A stretch of 64,000 nt of DNA from Plantago major (lineage: Eukaryota > Streptophyta > Magnoliopsida > Lamiales > Plantaginaceae): assembly GCA_026545765.1 (NCBI GenBank), contig CM048844.1:68032035-68096034 (forward strand), given 5' to 3'. Made by a program: the position numbers and the translations under genes. How positions within the stretch are numbered: position 1 is the stretch's first letter; each line of letters opens with the position of its first letter. The notes beneath the pieces were generated by a model that had not been told where the DNA came from, did not search any database, and saw only the letters and a program-made list of their open reading frames with translations. This document shows positions 11,541 to 23,137 of the stretch, piece after piece.

Positions 11541-12296
11541 TTTATCATTTATTTACACACCCGATCTTTTGTACGAGAAAAATAAGAAAATTTATCCAAT
11601 TGAGTTATTTTCAACTTTTTTTCTTTCTTTCTTTTTAATAACTTTTAGTAGATCAATGAGATAAAGAGATAATTACAATTTGAACTAACAAAAATCTACA
11701 TGTTCAAAAACTCCAAAACAAGTTAAACCAAACCAAAACCGGACCAAACTTTATAAAATAATATTATATATCACAAATATTGAAAATGGCATTTATTCCT
11801 CTATATTATCTTCCTAACCTATATTATCTTCCTAAGGTTCTATATTGCCTGGAATAGGCGCCAAATTCTCAATGTCATCTCCTTTGCACTGCTCATCGCT
11901 TTCTTTCCTTGGTTCAATAAATCATTATCCACTCACCTGGACATTGATATCATGTTGCAAAACCGGTATTTCAAGTTTACACGCATAAAATTATGCGAGT
12001 AAAGGTAGCAACAATCACGTATATTTGATATGTGTCTTCCATTTGGCGTCGATAAAAGACCTTCCACGTGGTTGGTTTTAAAGTTTGTTATACAATAATA
12101 AATAAAAATGTAAAATGACAGAAAAAAGAGTAGGAAGAATGTGAGAAAGATGACAAAAATAATATATTTTTTTAATTGTGATTATATATACCATCATATA
12201 ATTGTTATTATTATTACATAATAATTTCTTGAGTTCAGTTCAGTTAGTTTCAGTTTCAGTTCAGTTCAGTAAATTTCAGTTGAAAAGAACAAACCC
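11329..12296. mobile_element. Tourist-like (PIF/Harbinger) element with TTA target duplication
   Basis: The left end GGCTCTGTTCTTTTCAACTG (11329) pairs with the right end, whose reverse complement is GGGTTTGTTCTTTTCAACTG (ending at 12296). The inverted repeat continues to at least AACTGAAA. TTA flanks both sides (11326-11328 and 12297-12299), as expected for PIF/Harbinger. Internal subterminal CAGTT repeats (12228-12285) mirror the ATTCG/CAGTTCC stretch at the left. The 968 bp between carry no transposase; microsatellites occupy 11355-11540. Its right end lies 322 bp upstream of the TAF5 start codon. Confidence 0.88.
11355..11540. repeat. Compound microsatellite (ATTCG)n, (ATT)n, (GTT)n, (AAT)n
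   Basis: (ATTCG)n at about 11370-11415, then (ATT)n from 11431, (GTT)n from about 11445 to 11487, (AAT)n to about 11525 and (ATT)n to 11540. It lies wholly inside the Tourist-like element. A long leucine/isoleucine-only reading frame here is an artefact of this repeat. Confidence 0.95.
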
Positions 12297-12618
12297 TTAG
12301 TCCTCAATAAAAGTAAAGAAGCGTCCAATCAAAGCACAAACAATCAGTCCATCATCATCCCTGAATACATAACATAATAATACCATTCACACAAAAGTAA
12401 GTCCATCACATCACAATTTCGAAATTACATCACTGGCGCAAACAACAGAAGCAAGCAAGGGAGAAGAAGAGAAAAGAGCAGAACAGAAGCGAGCTGAAGA
12501 AACGAAGGGTTACTCGCAGATCTGCCTGTGAGTCCCTTTCTTTTGCCAATTTAGGGTTTTATTTCTTTCGATTTAATTTAAAAAAACAAAACCCAGAGGA
12601 GAGGAAACGTATACAACA

Positions 12619-15600
12619 ATGGACCCAGAAGAAATCGACAAGGTAATGCTAGCGTATCTGGAAAAGAGGGGTTACTCGCTAGCAAGTCTTGCTCTACTCA
12701 AAGAGAAAGAGAAACACCACCAACATACCAACAATAAAGGCTCCTCCACTGCACAAATCGATCCTGATGTTGCCAAACAGATTCTAGCCTTTGTTGAGTA
12801 TGATTTTAAGCCCTTTTTTATTTTAGTTTTTCTTTTGCTTGCATTCCGATTATTCGCATATTAGTTTATGAACACTCTTTTCAGAGTGGACGGTCCTCCA
12901 CAGTACCAGGAAGCATACAGCAATCTTCGTTACTGGGCTTACAGGTCATTAGACCAATACCAGGTAGTAAATTATACTACTTCCTCCGATTTTACATCTG
13001 TGTTTTACATTTGCAGTTTAAGATTAATTCGTAGTCAAAGTTGAAAAGTTTGACCGCATAAAGTCAAAGTGGGAAACTTTTTGGGGACAGAGGAAGTACT
13101 ACTTTCCAATCATCTTTTAATTTGTATTGTTTACTCTCAAGTTAATCAAAGTTCTGAGTTAGATTTATTTATGACTAGCTACTGCAATTTTTTCGCATAG
13201 ATCCCTGTGGACTACTAGCTTTGATGTTTATTGTCCTGTTTTCTGTCATTTCTCCTTTGCAGCATGAATTGGTCCGTGTTCTGTATCCAGTATTTATCCA
13301 TGCTTTTATGGATCTTGTGGCCAAGGGCCATATCCAGGAAGGTGGTATTTTCATTTTTAATTGATAAGGAAAACTCAAACACACCCAACTTCTTTGCCAC
13401 CTGGGGTTGTCCCTTGCGGACTGTATTTCGTGTTTATATGCCGTGCTCTGTTTCCTCTATTGATTTTATTTCTGAAATAATGTGTTTCAGCTAGAGCTTT
13501 TTTTAATAACTTTCGAGGAGACCATGAGATAACACATTCGCGTGACCTCCTAAAATTAGAAGGCGTTCTTTCTCCTTCACATCTGCAGGTATATATATCA
13601 CCTGGTCATAGAATGGTGACTGGATTCTTATTTTTTGTTTAGTTGTTATAACAATCCTGAAACTTTTATTCTTGCAGGAAATGGAATTCGCACATTCGAT
13701 TAGGCAGAACAAGGCAAACATTAAAATATGTCAAGTAATTTCTTTATCTCCTGTAATATTATAATGCGCCATTTCCTTCTTGTTGGTTATGAGCTACATT
13801 AGTCACTGGGATTGTTCAGGCCTCTGATCCCTCTGAGATAAGCAAATTGTTGATGCATCCAAGTAGAGTGTGTAGATTAGAATTCTGTTATGTTTTACCG
13901 GAGAGGAGGCCAAATCTTCTTGTGTGCTGCAATTATGTATCATAAGTTACTTATTGTAAAGCTTTGAAATTTATGCATCATGCTATGATTAGCGCATGGG
14001 ACATAAATGTGAACTCTTTATAAGAGAAACATTTGGAGGGTGCTCAAGCAATTACTTTATTCTCAACTCATTCAAATTTCCGTACAATATGGCAGTGCAT
14101 TTCCTATATATGTATAGGTTTTATAAACTAATATTGCTTTTTTGAGAGTTTGTTATTGCATAAAACATAAAGATGGTAAAACAGGTTGGGTGTTGGAGTG
14201 ATAGTATTTTGTTGAATCTGAAATATATTAATGAATAGTTGAGATAAACGTAAGTTAACATCATGAACAAAGGGTGTATCAACAACACCCGCAGCCAAAA
14301 TTGCATTATTTGAGTGTAAAATTAGGTCTGTCTTCACAGAGAATATTGTAGATGTTCGGTGTGCAGTTTGCTACCGAATTTGTTCAAATCATACTTCTAT
14401 AATTTATGTTATACATCTGATCTACGTAGCTATATCAACCTAGGTCTTCATGGCATGTGTTACAGAGGGGAGGAAAATATTTTAATACTTGTAACATAAG
14501 ATGTAACTCTGTTTTTTTGTTGTTGCTGGATTTGTTCTTATTCTTTACATTTATCTTTCCAGTACTCGTATGACTTACTCCTGCAATACTTACACAAGTC
14601 TTCATCAATTACAATGCTTGGAATAATTAACGAGCACATCAATTTTCAAGGTTCAGTTCTTTTCTCTTACAGTAGGTTATTCATCATTGCGCTTCCGTTA
14701 ACTTCTTGTATGCACGTTCTACTTTTATGCGGGAGTATTAAATTGATGATACACTGGCAGTTTCTCCTGGACAGCCAAGCTCAATTGCTGACGATGCTGA
14801 ATATGTTACTCTATTTGGCAATGGCCAAGATGCAGCTAATCTTGTAAATCAGAAAGAAATTCATTGGGGGGTTAGTGAAAACCACTGCTTTTTTCTCTCA
14901 TCCTTTTCAGCCTTCATGAGTATTATCTTGATGAAAGTCTTACAATGCTTTGTTGTTTATTGAGATATGTGGTTGGATTCTGCTTTGGCTTTTATGTTAT
15001 CATTGTCATTGGTTTTGGACAAATTTTTTTCTTTTTTTGCTTCCCCTGAAGCTTTACAGTCTCATTCTCACAAGCTTAGGCTGTCTAGGATATCATTTTG
15101 TTTCAATGTTTCCCATTCTTAAAGTACCCTGCATGCGGTTGGGAGCACTTTTATTGCTCTTAGGGCATAGGGACTTAACGTTGGTTTTTGTCATCCACTG
15201 TGAAAAAAAATTTCCATTGGGAGGGAGCTGGGAGCATGTCTTTTGTCTTCTAGGGACTCTTATACCAATCTAAATTGTAGCAGTTATTGGAGGATTCCTT
15301 GGAAGACAAGTTGGAGAAGGCAGGAGTTTCAAATGTGGATTCTGAAAAAGGAGATGGAGAACTGAGAGAAGGTGACCTGGAAGAAAATAAGGTATTTAAT
15401 TTATTTGAACTTGGTTTAATCTGCTCCAGCAATTGTTCTTAGTATTGTGTGAAACACCATTATTACTGGTAGGTGAGCTTTATATTCTATTCCTTGTTTT
15501 GTGCAGAAAAGATCTGGTGATGGTGGTAAACAAGGCACTACAAATAAAAAGGTGAAGAAGGACAAGGTTGTTGGTGCAACCACAAAAGCTTCCCGTGCAG

Positions 15601-18600
15601 AGACTGCTGTGGTCTCTGGAGCACCCCGTGTAAAACCAGAGCTGGCCTTGCCTACAATGTACTTTCTTTAACTTTATTGTATTATTCTGCTTTCTCTCTT
15701 CTCTCTATTTCATATGCAATGATATACTGAATTCGTTTGGCCGTATAACACACATGTTCTCTTCCTGAGGATCACAGTTTTTAGTTCACTGGTAAATTGG
15801 TGCCTTCTGCTTGCCATTTTTTATTTTGGGAAACTTAAAATGAAGAGAAGCTGAGTTGAAGGGAAGTGGTAACAGAACCTCTTTTTACTCTTTCTGGGAA
15901 GACGTAATGGTACTTGTCACCTGGAACATCCTATAATCTGAGTTCTCCATTTGCCACTAATTAGTTGTGTATTTATAGAAATATTTTAGAACTATGCTCG
16001 GAACAGTATAAGTTTGAGGTTAACATGGAAGAGATTAATGTTCAATAGCAAAACTATGCGGCTGGTGGATTTTTAACCTCTGCTGGAGTTAGGTTGGATT
16101 GGATAAGTTCCCATATTTAAGGATGCAGGAGATGGTTTTCATCGGAACCAAATTTGGAATGCCGGGACGGTTCAGTTCAGAGGTTGTGAAATGTCATTTT
16201 TAAATGATGTCACATGGAAGAACTCCTCTTCAAATTGCTGGAGATAAAGAAGTTATGCTCCTGCTAATAGGGGTTAGTGAAATGTACAAAATAACAATTT
16301 AACTAGTTAAATTGATGAAACAATTAATAGTTAATAGTAGTTGTAATTGAATTGTAGTAGTATCTTGGTAAATTTCGCATGAATCTCGTTCAAGAAGTTA
16401 TGGAGCCAATCTTGAGAAAAATCTACATTTGCTGATGTTTTATCATACCCGCATCATTTGTATGAAATTAACTTGTCTGTGTCAAGCTGCTGGGTGACTT
16501 TTTATGTTTTGTCACGTTTGTTTTCTTAGATCGGAGGAGGTGGAGCGTTCTATTATTGAGGACTTGAGAAACCGTGTGCAGTTGAGTAACGTGTCGTTGC
16601 CTTCTGTCTGCTTCTACACCTTTATTAACACACACAATGGGTATGTTTTATGTAAGACATAATTTTTTTGATTTTTAATTCAAAAATGCTTTAGAATTGC
16701 ATGATCTTCTAGAGAATATTGTTGATGTATCACAGGCTGAATTCTGCATCTATATCTCATGATGGGTCACTAGTAGCTGGTGGGTTTTCTGACTCGTCTC
16801 TGAAGGTTGGTTTCTCTCACGTGTTATTCTGATACTCAAATCTTACTTTACTCTTGGTTTACCTGAAACCATGATTTACAGATCTGGGACATGGCAAAGC
16901 TTGGGCAGAGGAATGTACCCTGTAAGCAGATTTTGTTCTTCCATCCTGCCTGAAAAGTTTTTTGTAATGCATTTTGTTTCCTCTGGTCATAAACATTTTA
17001 ACTGTGGCTACTTGGATAGTGCTTTTCTAGTCTTAAAAATTGGGAATCAACACAAGGAATCAACTTTATGCCGGAGAGATTACACCTAAATGAAATAAAA
17101 TTAAAGATTTCATGATTTTTTTTTCCAGTTGTAAAGCTTATGCTTTGCACAGAAAAAATGTACATGATGAAATATTTAAGTGTCAGGCCAGTCTTTGATG
17201 TAACTGCCAACCTTTGTCAGGAACTTCCAATTCGTACTGCTATTGATTTGCTATATTCTCCTACCTATCATACTGAAAGGAAGTAACTTACGTGACAGAG
17301 TCACATGCTCAAAATTGCTTGTACATGTCACATTTTCATAATTCTCATAATCAGTATCCATGATGCCCAACACGGTGTAGAAGCTTCCTTGGAAACCAGA
17401 ACTATTGTGTGTGATTATATTCATCCTTCACATACAATATATTCATTGTAGTTAAGAACATTCTGATGACGCTTACTGTTAAGTTTAGCCCTCTCAGCTG
17501 GTAACCTCTTGGTGCAGTGTTTTTTGCACGTGTAGCTGGATTTTATCATAGGAATCAATAACAATTTATTTGTAACTTATTTACTCACACATACTTTAAT
17601 TGCACCCGCTTTTTTTTTTTTTTTTGGATTGGATATTGTTGGGTTGGATAGTGTCATAGGACTAAAGTTAAGCATAATAACAATGTGATTTTTGTGCTGA
17701 CATGGCTATTGACTTTTATTGGTTTCTCGAGCTTTCATGTTCATTTTATTGTAGAAACAGTTTCTCATGCATATTGATGCACAAGGTGCTAACTCTATTA
17801 ACAGCTCCTTCGCAGGGTGACAATGAGCTGGTCTTGAATGAACTTAATTCTAGTACAAATGCTGTGGGAAGGTCTTATACGTTACTTAGAGGTCATTCCG
17901 GTCCTGTTCATTCTGCCAGTTTTAGTCCATTTGGGGATTTTCTTCTATCTTCATCATCTGATTCGACAAGTAACTACCACTCCCTTTTACCTCCGTTCAC
18001 TGTAATGATTTTGTACATCGGATGATTGAATAATGGCTACTGATGCAGTTCGATTGTGGAATACAAACTTAAATGCAAATCTGGTTTGCTACAAAGGTCA
18101 CAATTACCCTGTGTGGGATGTTAAGGTAGAATCTGCCTTTAGTCTGGTTATATTCTTCTTTCATTACTTTGTATCTTAAATACACCATTGAAATGAACAA
18201 TGCAAAAAAACCGTATTCCTTTACTGAACTCGGTCATGAGTGCTGATATATGTAAGGTATTGCTGTAGGGATACTTTTCATTCTTCAACAAGTATGTCCT
18301 AAACAATCTTTACAATGTCTCAGACTGGAATTAACTATTAACCTCTACTAAATAAGTACATACATCCAGGCATAACGTCATACCCTGGATGTATGTTTTT
18401 TCATGCCCATACATTTAAGCGATGCTTCTGTTCTGTTGCAGTTTAGCCCATATGGACACTATTTTGCTAGTGCTTCACATGATCGGACGGCAAAGATCTG
18501 GTCTGTGGATAGGATACAGCCTTTAAGAATAATGGCAGGCCATTTATCTGATGTAGATGTGAGTACTCATTTTCTCTTCCTGCTCTCCCCTTAAAACTTA

Positions 18601-20352
18601 ATGCAATTGCAAGTGCATTTGTACATGTCTTGCTTTATGAGTCAATATGATTATCTTTTTTCCCTTATCATTGTTGGCATTGTATTAATGAATGACATTT
18701 ATCTTAAGTTCTTAATCACTCTCTTCCAATTTGTAGTGTGTGCAATGGCATCCAAATTGCAATTATATTGCAACTGGATCTAGTGATAAGACAGTGCGCT
18801 TATGGGATGTTGCAAGTGGGGAGTGTGTCAGAATTTTTGTCGGTCACAGAAGCATGATATTGTGTTTGGCATTGTCGCCGGATGGTCGCTACATGGCATC
18901 TGGGGACGAAGATGGTACAATAATGATGTGGGATCTTTCAACTGGCCGCTGTGTTTCGCCATTGGTCGGTCACAGTTCTTGCGTATGGTCACTAGCTTTC
19001 AGGTGACACTTTATCTGAATTGCCCTTTTCCAGCAGTGCTTATGGACAATGTTAGGCATTTGATAAAAGTCAAGGTCGCTCTGTCGTTATAAATAAAAAT
19101 CCCCCCAATGTTATGTGCGAATTACAGACACATCCCCATCGTTCTTTCAATCACAACCATGCCGAAATTCTCTGATGCCCTAATGGTAAAAATACACACT
19201 ATGGCGGGGGTGTGGAGCGAGATTAAGATAACGCACATGGACATTTTGGAAGGAAGAATTCTGTGTACCGCTTGCAGGAGAGGAGTGTAAATGGGTACAT
19301 GTTATAAATATAACATTAACGATAGGGGGCATTTAGTTTTTGTTAATCACAGCAAATCTTGGGGATAGTATTTACCTTATTCTCAATATTATCATTGAAA
19401 GTTACTATTAGGAATAGATTAGGGGATCCTATAGATCTTCCGTATTTAGGTTATATCCTTTTATACTTGTTAAATTTTCTATATGATGAATAATACAAAC
19501 CAAGGAAGTCATCTGCCCATTAGTCAATTAAGTGTCATCGACAATTTCCTCAATCACTAACGGTCTGTTAGGGATTGTTTAATCTCCGTATTAGGTTTAT
19601 GGTTGAACAAAGTATAGTGTGTGAAAAGTAACTGAACTAAAGGAAGTTTACTGTTTGTTGTGTTTGAGAGTGAGTTAAGCTTTAGTAGGCATTTTTTTGG
19701 ACGGTGGTAAATAAGAGATAGAATGGAAGAAAGAGTATAAGTAGGATAGAGAGAGATAGTGGACAGTGGGAAATGAAATTGTGGTCAAGGAATAGTGCTA
19801 GACCCGGTGTTTAGCACACTGGGAAACAAAAACTCATCTACACTAGTTAAAAGGGATGGTTAAACACGAGCCGAACAATCAGTAAGTTGATTTAAATCAA
19901 CTTTAGCGATTCTAGGTATAAATGACTCGTATACGTGGTGAAATTTCGATGGTTGTTCTCTCAGCTGCGAAGGTTCGCTCCTGGCATCTGGTTCAGCTGA
20001 TTGCACTGTTAAGATATGGGATGTAACAACAAGCACAAAAATGTCAAAAAGCGAAGAAAGGTAAGTTTATCAATGCCTCGGACAAATAGTCCAAATTTGT
20101 AATGTTGTGATGCTTTTGTGATTCTTATATAAGATGCTTCCCTCTAGTAAAAGTGGAAATGCAAGCAGGCTCAGATCGTTGAAAACCTTGCCTACCAAAT
20201 CTACTCCTGTCTATGATCTGCAGGTAATAGAAACCACATCAATTTCTTTTGTTTGTGTCAAAATTCATGTTAAAAACAATTGTGTGCCTCATTTTCAGTT
20301 TTCTCGAAGAAATCTTCTGTTCGCTGCTGGGGCTCTCTCTGTGCCGAAATAG
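12619..20352 (+). CDS. TAF5: TFIID subunit TAF5 (LisH, NTD2, WD40)
   Basis: This is TBP-associated factor 5, a scaffold subunit of the general transcription factor TFIID in the nucleus. Coding exons: 12619-12797, 12885-12963, 13263-13341, 13491-13588, 13678-13734, 14563-14650, 14761-14870, 15284-15391, 15507-15658, 16530-16640, 16736-16805, 16882-16921, 17805-17969, 18049-18125, 18442-18558, 18737-19002, 19965-20060, 20148-20223, 20299-20352. Every junction is GT/AG and phases match, giving 2022 nt or 673 aa, close to the roughly 670 aa known for plant TAF5. A LisH motif lies at about residues 7-40. The NTD2 domain lies at about 55-190 ([20 protein letters not shown], then [10 protein letters not shown]). 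A Lys-rich linker occupies about 245-315. At least six WD40 blades follow from about 350, each with a GH...WD signature, for example [10 protein letters not shown] in exon 16. Start chosen: first ATG before the LisH. Apparently intact. Confidence 0.96.
12980..13096. mobile_element. Stowaway-like MITE in TAF5 intron 2
   Basis: Ends CTTCCTCCGATT... and ...GGGACAGAGGAAG are imperfect inverted repeats flanked by TA (12978-12979 and 13097-13098). This matches the CTCCCTCCGTCCC ends and TA target site of Stowaway (Tc1/mariner) MITEs. It is 117 bp and lies entirely within the intron between the second and third coding exons, leaving the splice sites untouched. Confidence 0.75.
19088..19378. mobile_element. 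Candidate MITE in TAF5 intron 16
   Basis: The left end (TAAATAAAAATCCCCCCAATG, 19090 on) and the reverse complement of the right end (TAAATACTATCCCCAAGATT, ending about 19376) are imperfect inverted repeats. Matching GTG...TAC segments follow further in. The size of about 290 bp and intronic position suggest a MITE. The ends match only weakly and no target duplication was fixed. Confidence 0.4.
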
Positions 20353-20780
20353 TTAACAGTTGCTTCATGATGCCAGACGTAGTTGTACTATAGTTGAAAA
20401 AAGACCAACCGCACGACCTTGAATTGTGCTGGCCTGCATGGGTTGTTTCTGTTGTTCTTTGCATTTCATTTATCTGATCTTATTGTATTAGCATTACATA
20501 ATTATCTTCATCACCGTTTCTCCGAACTACATGCCTTTTGAGGTCCAGCATTTTAAGTTTTCAGATTGTCAAATTTCATGAATCAATTTGTTGTAAATTT
20601 TTTCCTCGTACAGCACTTTCATGTTGTGCTTTATCGGAAGGAAATTTGTAGCCTATAGTTCAGAAATATTCTTTTTACATGCATTTTACCACTGGAAAAT
20701 ACAACTAATTTTGTACACCATGGCTATTATACGGAGTACACTTCCAACCTTTCAATTTTTGGTGAATATGCAGGAGTATG
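20353..20780 (+). other. TAF5 3' flank, presumed 3' UTR
   Basis: AT-rich non-coding sequence follows the TAF5 stop codon. I see no canonical AATAAA in the first 250 bp, and no other gene before the LINE remnant at about 20790. Confidence 0.4.
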
Positions 20781-20789
20781 TTTTGATTT

Positions 20790-21990
20790 TTTTTTTTTGG
20801 TACGGAAAAAGAAACTTCCTGAGCTAGATCTGCTAGCAGCAGCTCCTTAAGCACTGGTGTGGGGGAGTCCAAGAACTCCATCCCGTCCACCATTTAGTAC
20901 AGATATTTACGAAACCCACCCCTCCAAGATGGCCACTTTGCAGATTTATACTCGCTATTTGAACAATTACAAAACTCTTCCTTAGATTTTAAAATATATA
21001 TATATATATATAAATCCAAAAAGACAAAGATTCCCTATTTTTATTTTATTTTACGATTATTTTTACTTTACTTTTCTATTTTATCATTTCTTTTTAATCA
21101 TTCTATTTCATTATTTCTTTACTTCACATTTTAAACCCCTAAATTTTCCTCCTCCAAACTCCTCCACCCTTCTTCACCACCACCATGGAATCTTCATCAT
21201 CGATCCACCACCACGGACCTCCATGAATGCTAGACCACCAGTCCACCACCACGTACCACCATAGATGCTCTTTCCAAGCTTTCATGGAAGCTCTCTATCT
21301 AAGCTTCCATGGAAGCACAAATTGAGCTTCCAATTTATCTAGGAAGCACAATTCGAGCTTCCATGGAAGCTTGGAAACAACTTTTTTTTTTTAAATTTTT
21401 TTCTTCTTAAAAATGGAGCTCCAAACGGAGATGTATCTAGAGCTTTCAGCTCCGTTTGGAGCTTCCATGGAAGCTCTGTTCTGAGCTTCCATGAAAGCTG
21501 GAACACGAAGCTTCTAGCTTCCATGGAAGCTCCGATCATTTTTTAAATTTTCCCTAAATAATTAAATTTGGGAGTTTGATGAATTTTTGAATAATTTAAG
21601 GGTTGATTGTAAATATGTTTTTGGATGATAATATGAGCAAAATAAAGAATTGGGTATATTTCGTTAAGTTTAAAACATATGGGGCTCTACTGTAATAAAA
21701 CATATAATTGTATTTTTATTTTTTCATTAATTTTTGTTTTAATATTTATTTTATCTTTTCTTTTTTCTGAAAAATGAATCTTTAAACTTAGTCAACGATT
21801 TTGAGTGTGAATGTAATTGTTCAAACAGCGGGTATGAATCTGTAATTGAACAATCTTGCAGGGGTCAATATGTAAATGACCCACCATTAGTATCATAGCC
21901 AAATTGGCTAATCTATCTGCACAATAGTTTGCAAGATCTGCTAATCTTCCTGTCTTTCACATCTCATGGCCGATGGAGAAGCTCCCGACA
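20790..21990 (-). pseudogene. LINE-type RNase H C-terminus, split by a transposon
   Basis: Reading leftward, 21990-21893 encodes the end of a plant LINE RNase H domain (RVT_3 type): ADLANYCADRLANLAMIL, with the conserved N..AD.LA helix. After the inserted element (20900-21880) the frame continues from about 20899 with MVDGMEFLDSPTPVLKELLLADLAQEVSF, the usual tail of such ORF2 proteins. No upstream LINE domains are visible nearby, so this is an isolated remnant. It serves as the pre-insertion reference for the element. Confidence 0.7.
20900..21880. mobile_element. Palindrome-rich non-autonomous DNA transposon (copy A)
   Basis: About 65-bp imperfect terminal inverted repeats: the left end has ATTTACGAAACCCACCCCT... 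CTCGCTATTTGAACAATTAC, and the right end has the reverse complement of the same blocks. Flanks CCACCATTTAGTA (20887-20899) and CCACCATTAGTA (21881-21892) form a target duplication of about 9-12 bp with one indel. That length fits MULE-like elements best. The interior has no transposase. It holds a CCACCA-rich stretch (21170-21260) and a dense cluster of AGCTTCCATGGAAGCT palindromes (21270-21535). It interrupts a LINE RNase H frame. A relative lies at 48625-50040. Confidence 0.75.
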
Positions 21991-22059
21991 TTGGGTAACT
22001 ATTGCTTGCAGAGGGGAAGTAGCATTTTCCTCTGTTGTAACCCATTGACATTAGTTATC

Positions 22060-22230
22060 AACAAAAACCATTCATAATATTATTCAAAACGTCCATGTTA
22101 TTAACAAAATGTGTTTTTTATAATATGAAAAAAAATTAATATTGAGAGCATTAACTTTTTGATCAATAATATCGATAATTTTCTTAACTACATAGGTTCG
22201 TTTCTTGATAAGTTATCTAAATACCGACTC
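22060..22230. repeat. Further copy of the inverted-repeat MITE-like family
   Basis: Shares ATTATTCAAAACGTCCATGTTATTAA, the poly-A/TTAATATTGAGA centre, TTTTGATCAATAATATCGAT and AGTTATCTAAATACCG with the cluster at 8894-9410. A single stem-loop unit of about 170 bp, just left of the large MULE. Confidence 0.6.
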
Positions 22231-22442
22231 TCATGGAATTTACTCATAAATCTACGTGTCTGGAATTGTTGTATTCGTAATTAATATATAACTTTCTGTT
22301 AATGCAAAAAGTGTCCCGCCTCAACTTTCTTGTCTCACCTTCTCTTATAAAGTTTGCACACGCACAGTTCGGTTAAAGTTTTGACCTATAAGATATACTA
22401 GTGTAGTATTTTTTTCGGTTGATGCTATAATGTAAACAAAAA

Positions 22443-22765
22443 GGGTGAAATTCATTTTTAGTACTTGAGTGAGACATTTTCAATTTTAATACTCTAAAGA
22501 GGCCATGTTCAATTTAAATACAGGTTAACGATAACTAAGTACAATTAGCATACTAATTAAAATTAGTGGCTGTGGAGTGGTGGAGCATGATGTATAAATG
22601 CGAGTGCATTACAAACGCCGGTGTTGGTCAACCCGGGGACCGAATTTGCCGCCCAAACAGGTGCGTGTTCAACACGCGCCCGTTTAAAAAAAAAAAAAAT
22701 AAAAAAACTTAAAGAAATGGGATTAAAACTAAACAAAACATACATACCCTAATTCTTCCCCAAAT
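22443..22765 (+). repeat. MULE left terminal inverted repeat
   Basis: Matches the reverse complement of 44664-44985 along its length with scattered differences. The best-conserved block is the GC-rich central part (22590-22685: GTGTTGGTCAACCC..., GCCGCCCAAACAGG, ACACGCGCCCGTTTA) and the distal ATTCTTCCCCAAAT. An A-run at about 22687 separates the two halves. The transposase ATG is at 22831. Confidence 0.9.
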
Positions 22766-23015
22766 TAGACTAAGTCCCAAATTCGAACTTAAGAAGAACC
22801 CTAGAACTGAAATTGAAGTAACCCAACAAGATGAAGATGACCGGCAAGTCGCTGGCGAAGGAGACGTCGGAGAAGAAAAAGGTGATTGTTTATGACGACA
22901 TGGTGGATGGAATCCTGACGAAGTATTGGTCTGCCAAGAGTAAATTAGGTGAGTATTTTAATTGAGTGTATGGTTTTGTGGGCTGTGTAGTTTAATATTC
23001 CAACTTGTCAAGCTC

Positions 23016-23137
23016 CATTTGTTTATTGTGTGGGTTTTGCTGCAGTACATTTGTTTATTGTGTGGGTTTTGCTGCAGTACATTTGTTTATTGTGTGGGTT
23101 TTGCTGCAATACATTTGTTTATTGTGTGGGTTATCCT
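23016..23137 (+). repeat. 32-bp tandem repeat in MULE transposase intron 1
   Basis: Near-identical units start at 23016, 23048, 23080 and 23112, each beginning CATTTGTTTATTGTGTGGGT and the first three ending in TTTTGCTGCA(G/A)TA. The period is exactly 32 bp and units one to three are almost identical, so the expansion is recent. The full units carry an acceptor-like TTTTGCTGCAG (CAA in the third). The reading frame through it (FIVWVLLQ repeats) is an artefact. Confidence 0.93.

Noticed and set aside
11444..11638. Reading frame of leucines and isoleucines
   Set aside because: It is the translation of GTT/AAT microsatellites inside a Tourist-like element.
19560..19890. Tourist-like element in TAF5 intron 16 (GGTCTGTTAGGGATTG... 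to ...GTTAAACACGAGCCGAACA)
   Set aside because: The end similarity is too weak and no TTA/TAA duplication lies at either edge.
12873..20296. TAF5 as a broken gene because many short frames carry stops
   Set aside because: All 18 introns have GT/AG borders and compatible phases. The stops are intronic.
23016..23137. CRISPR-like direct repeats
   Set aside because: Units are contiguous with no variable spacers, and the genome is eukaryotic.
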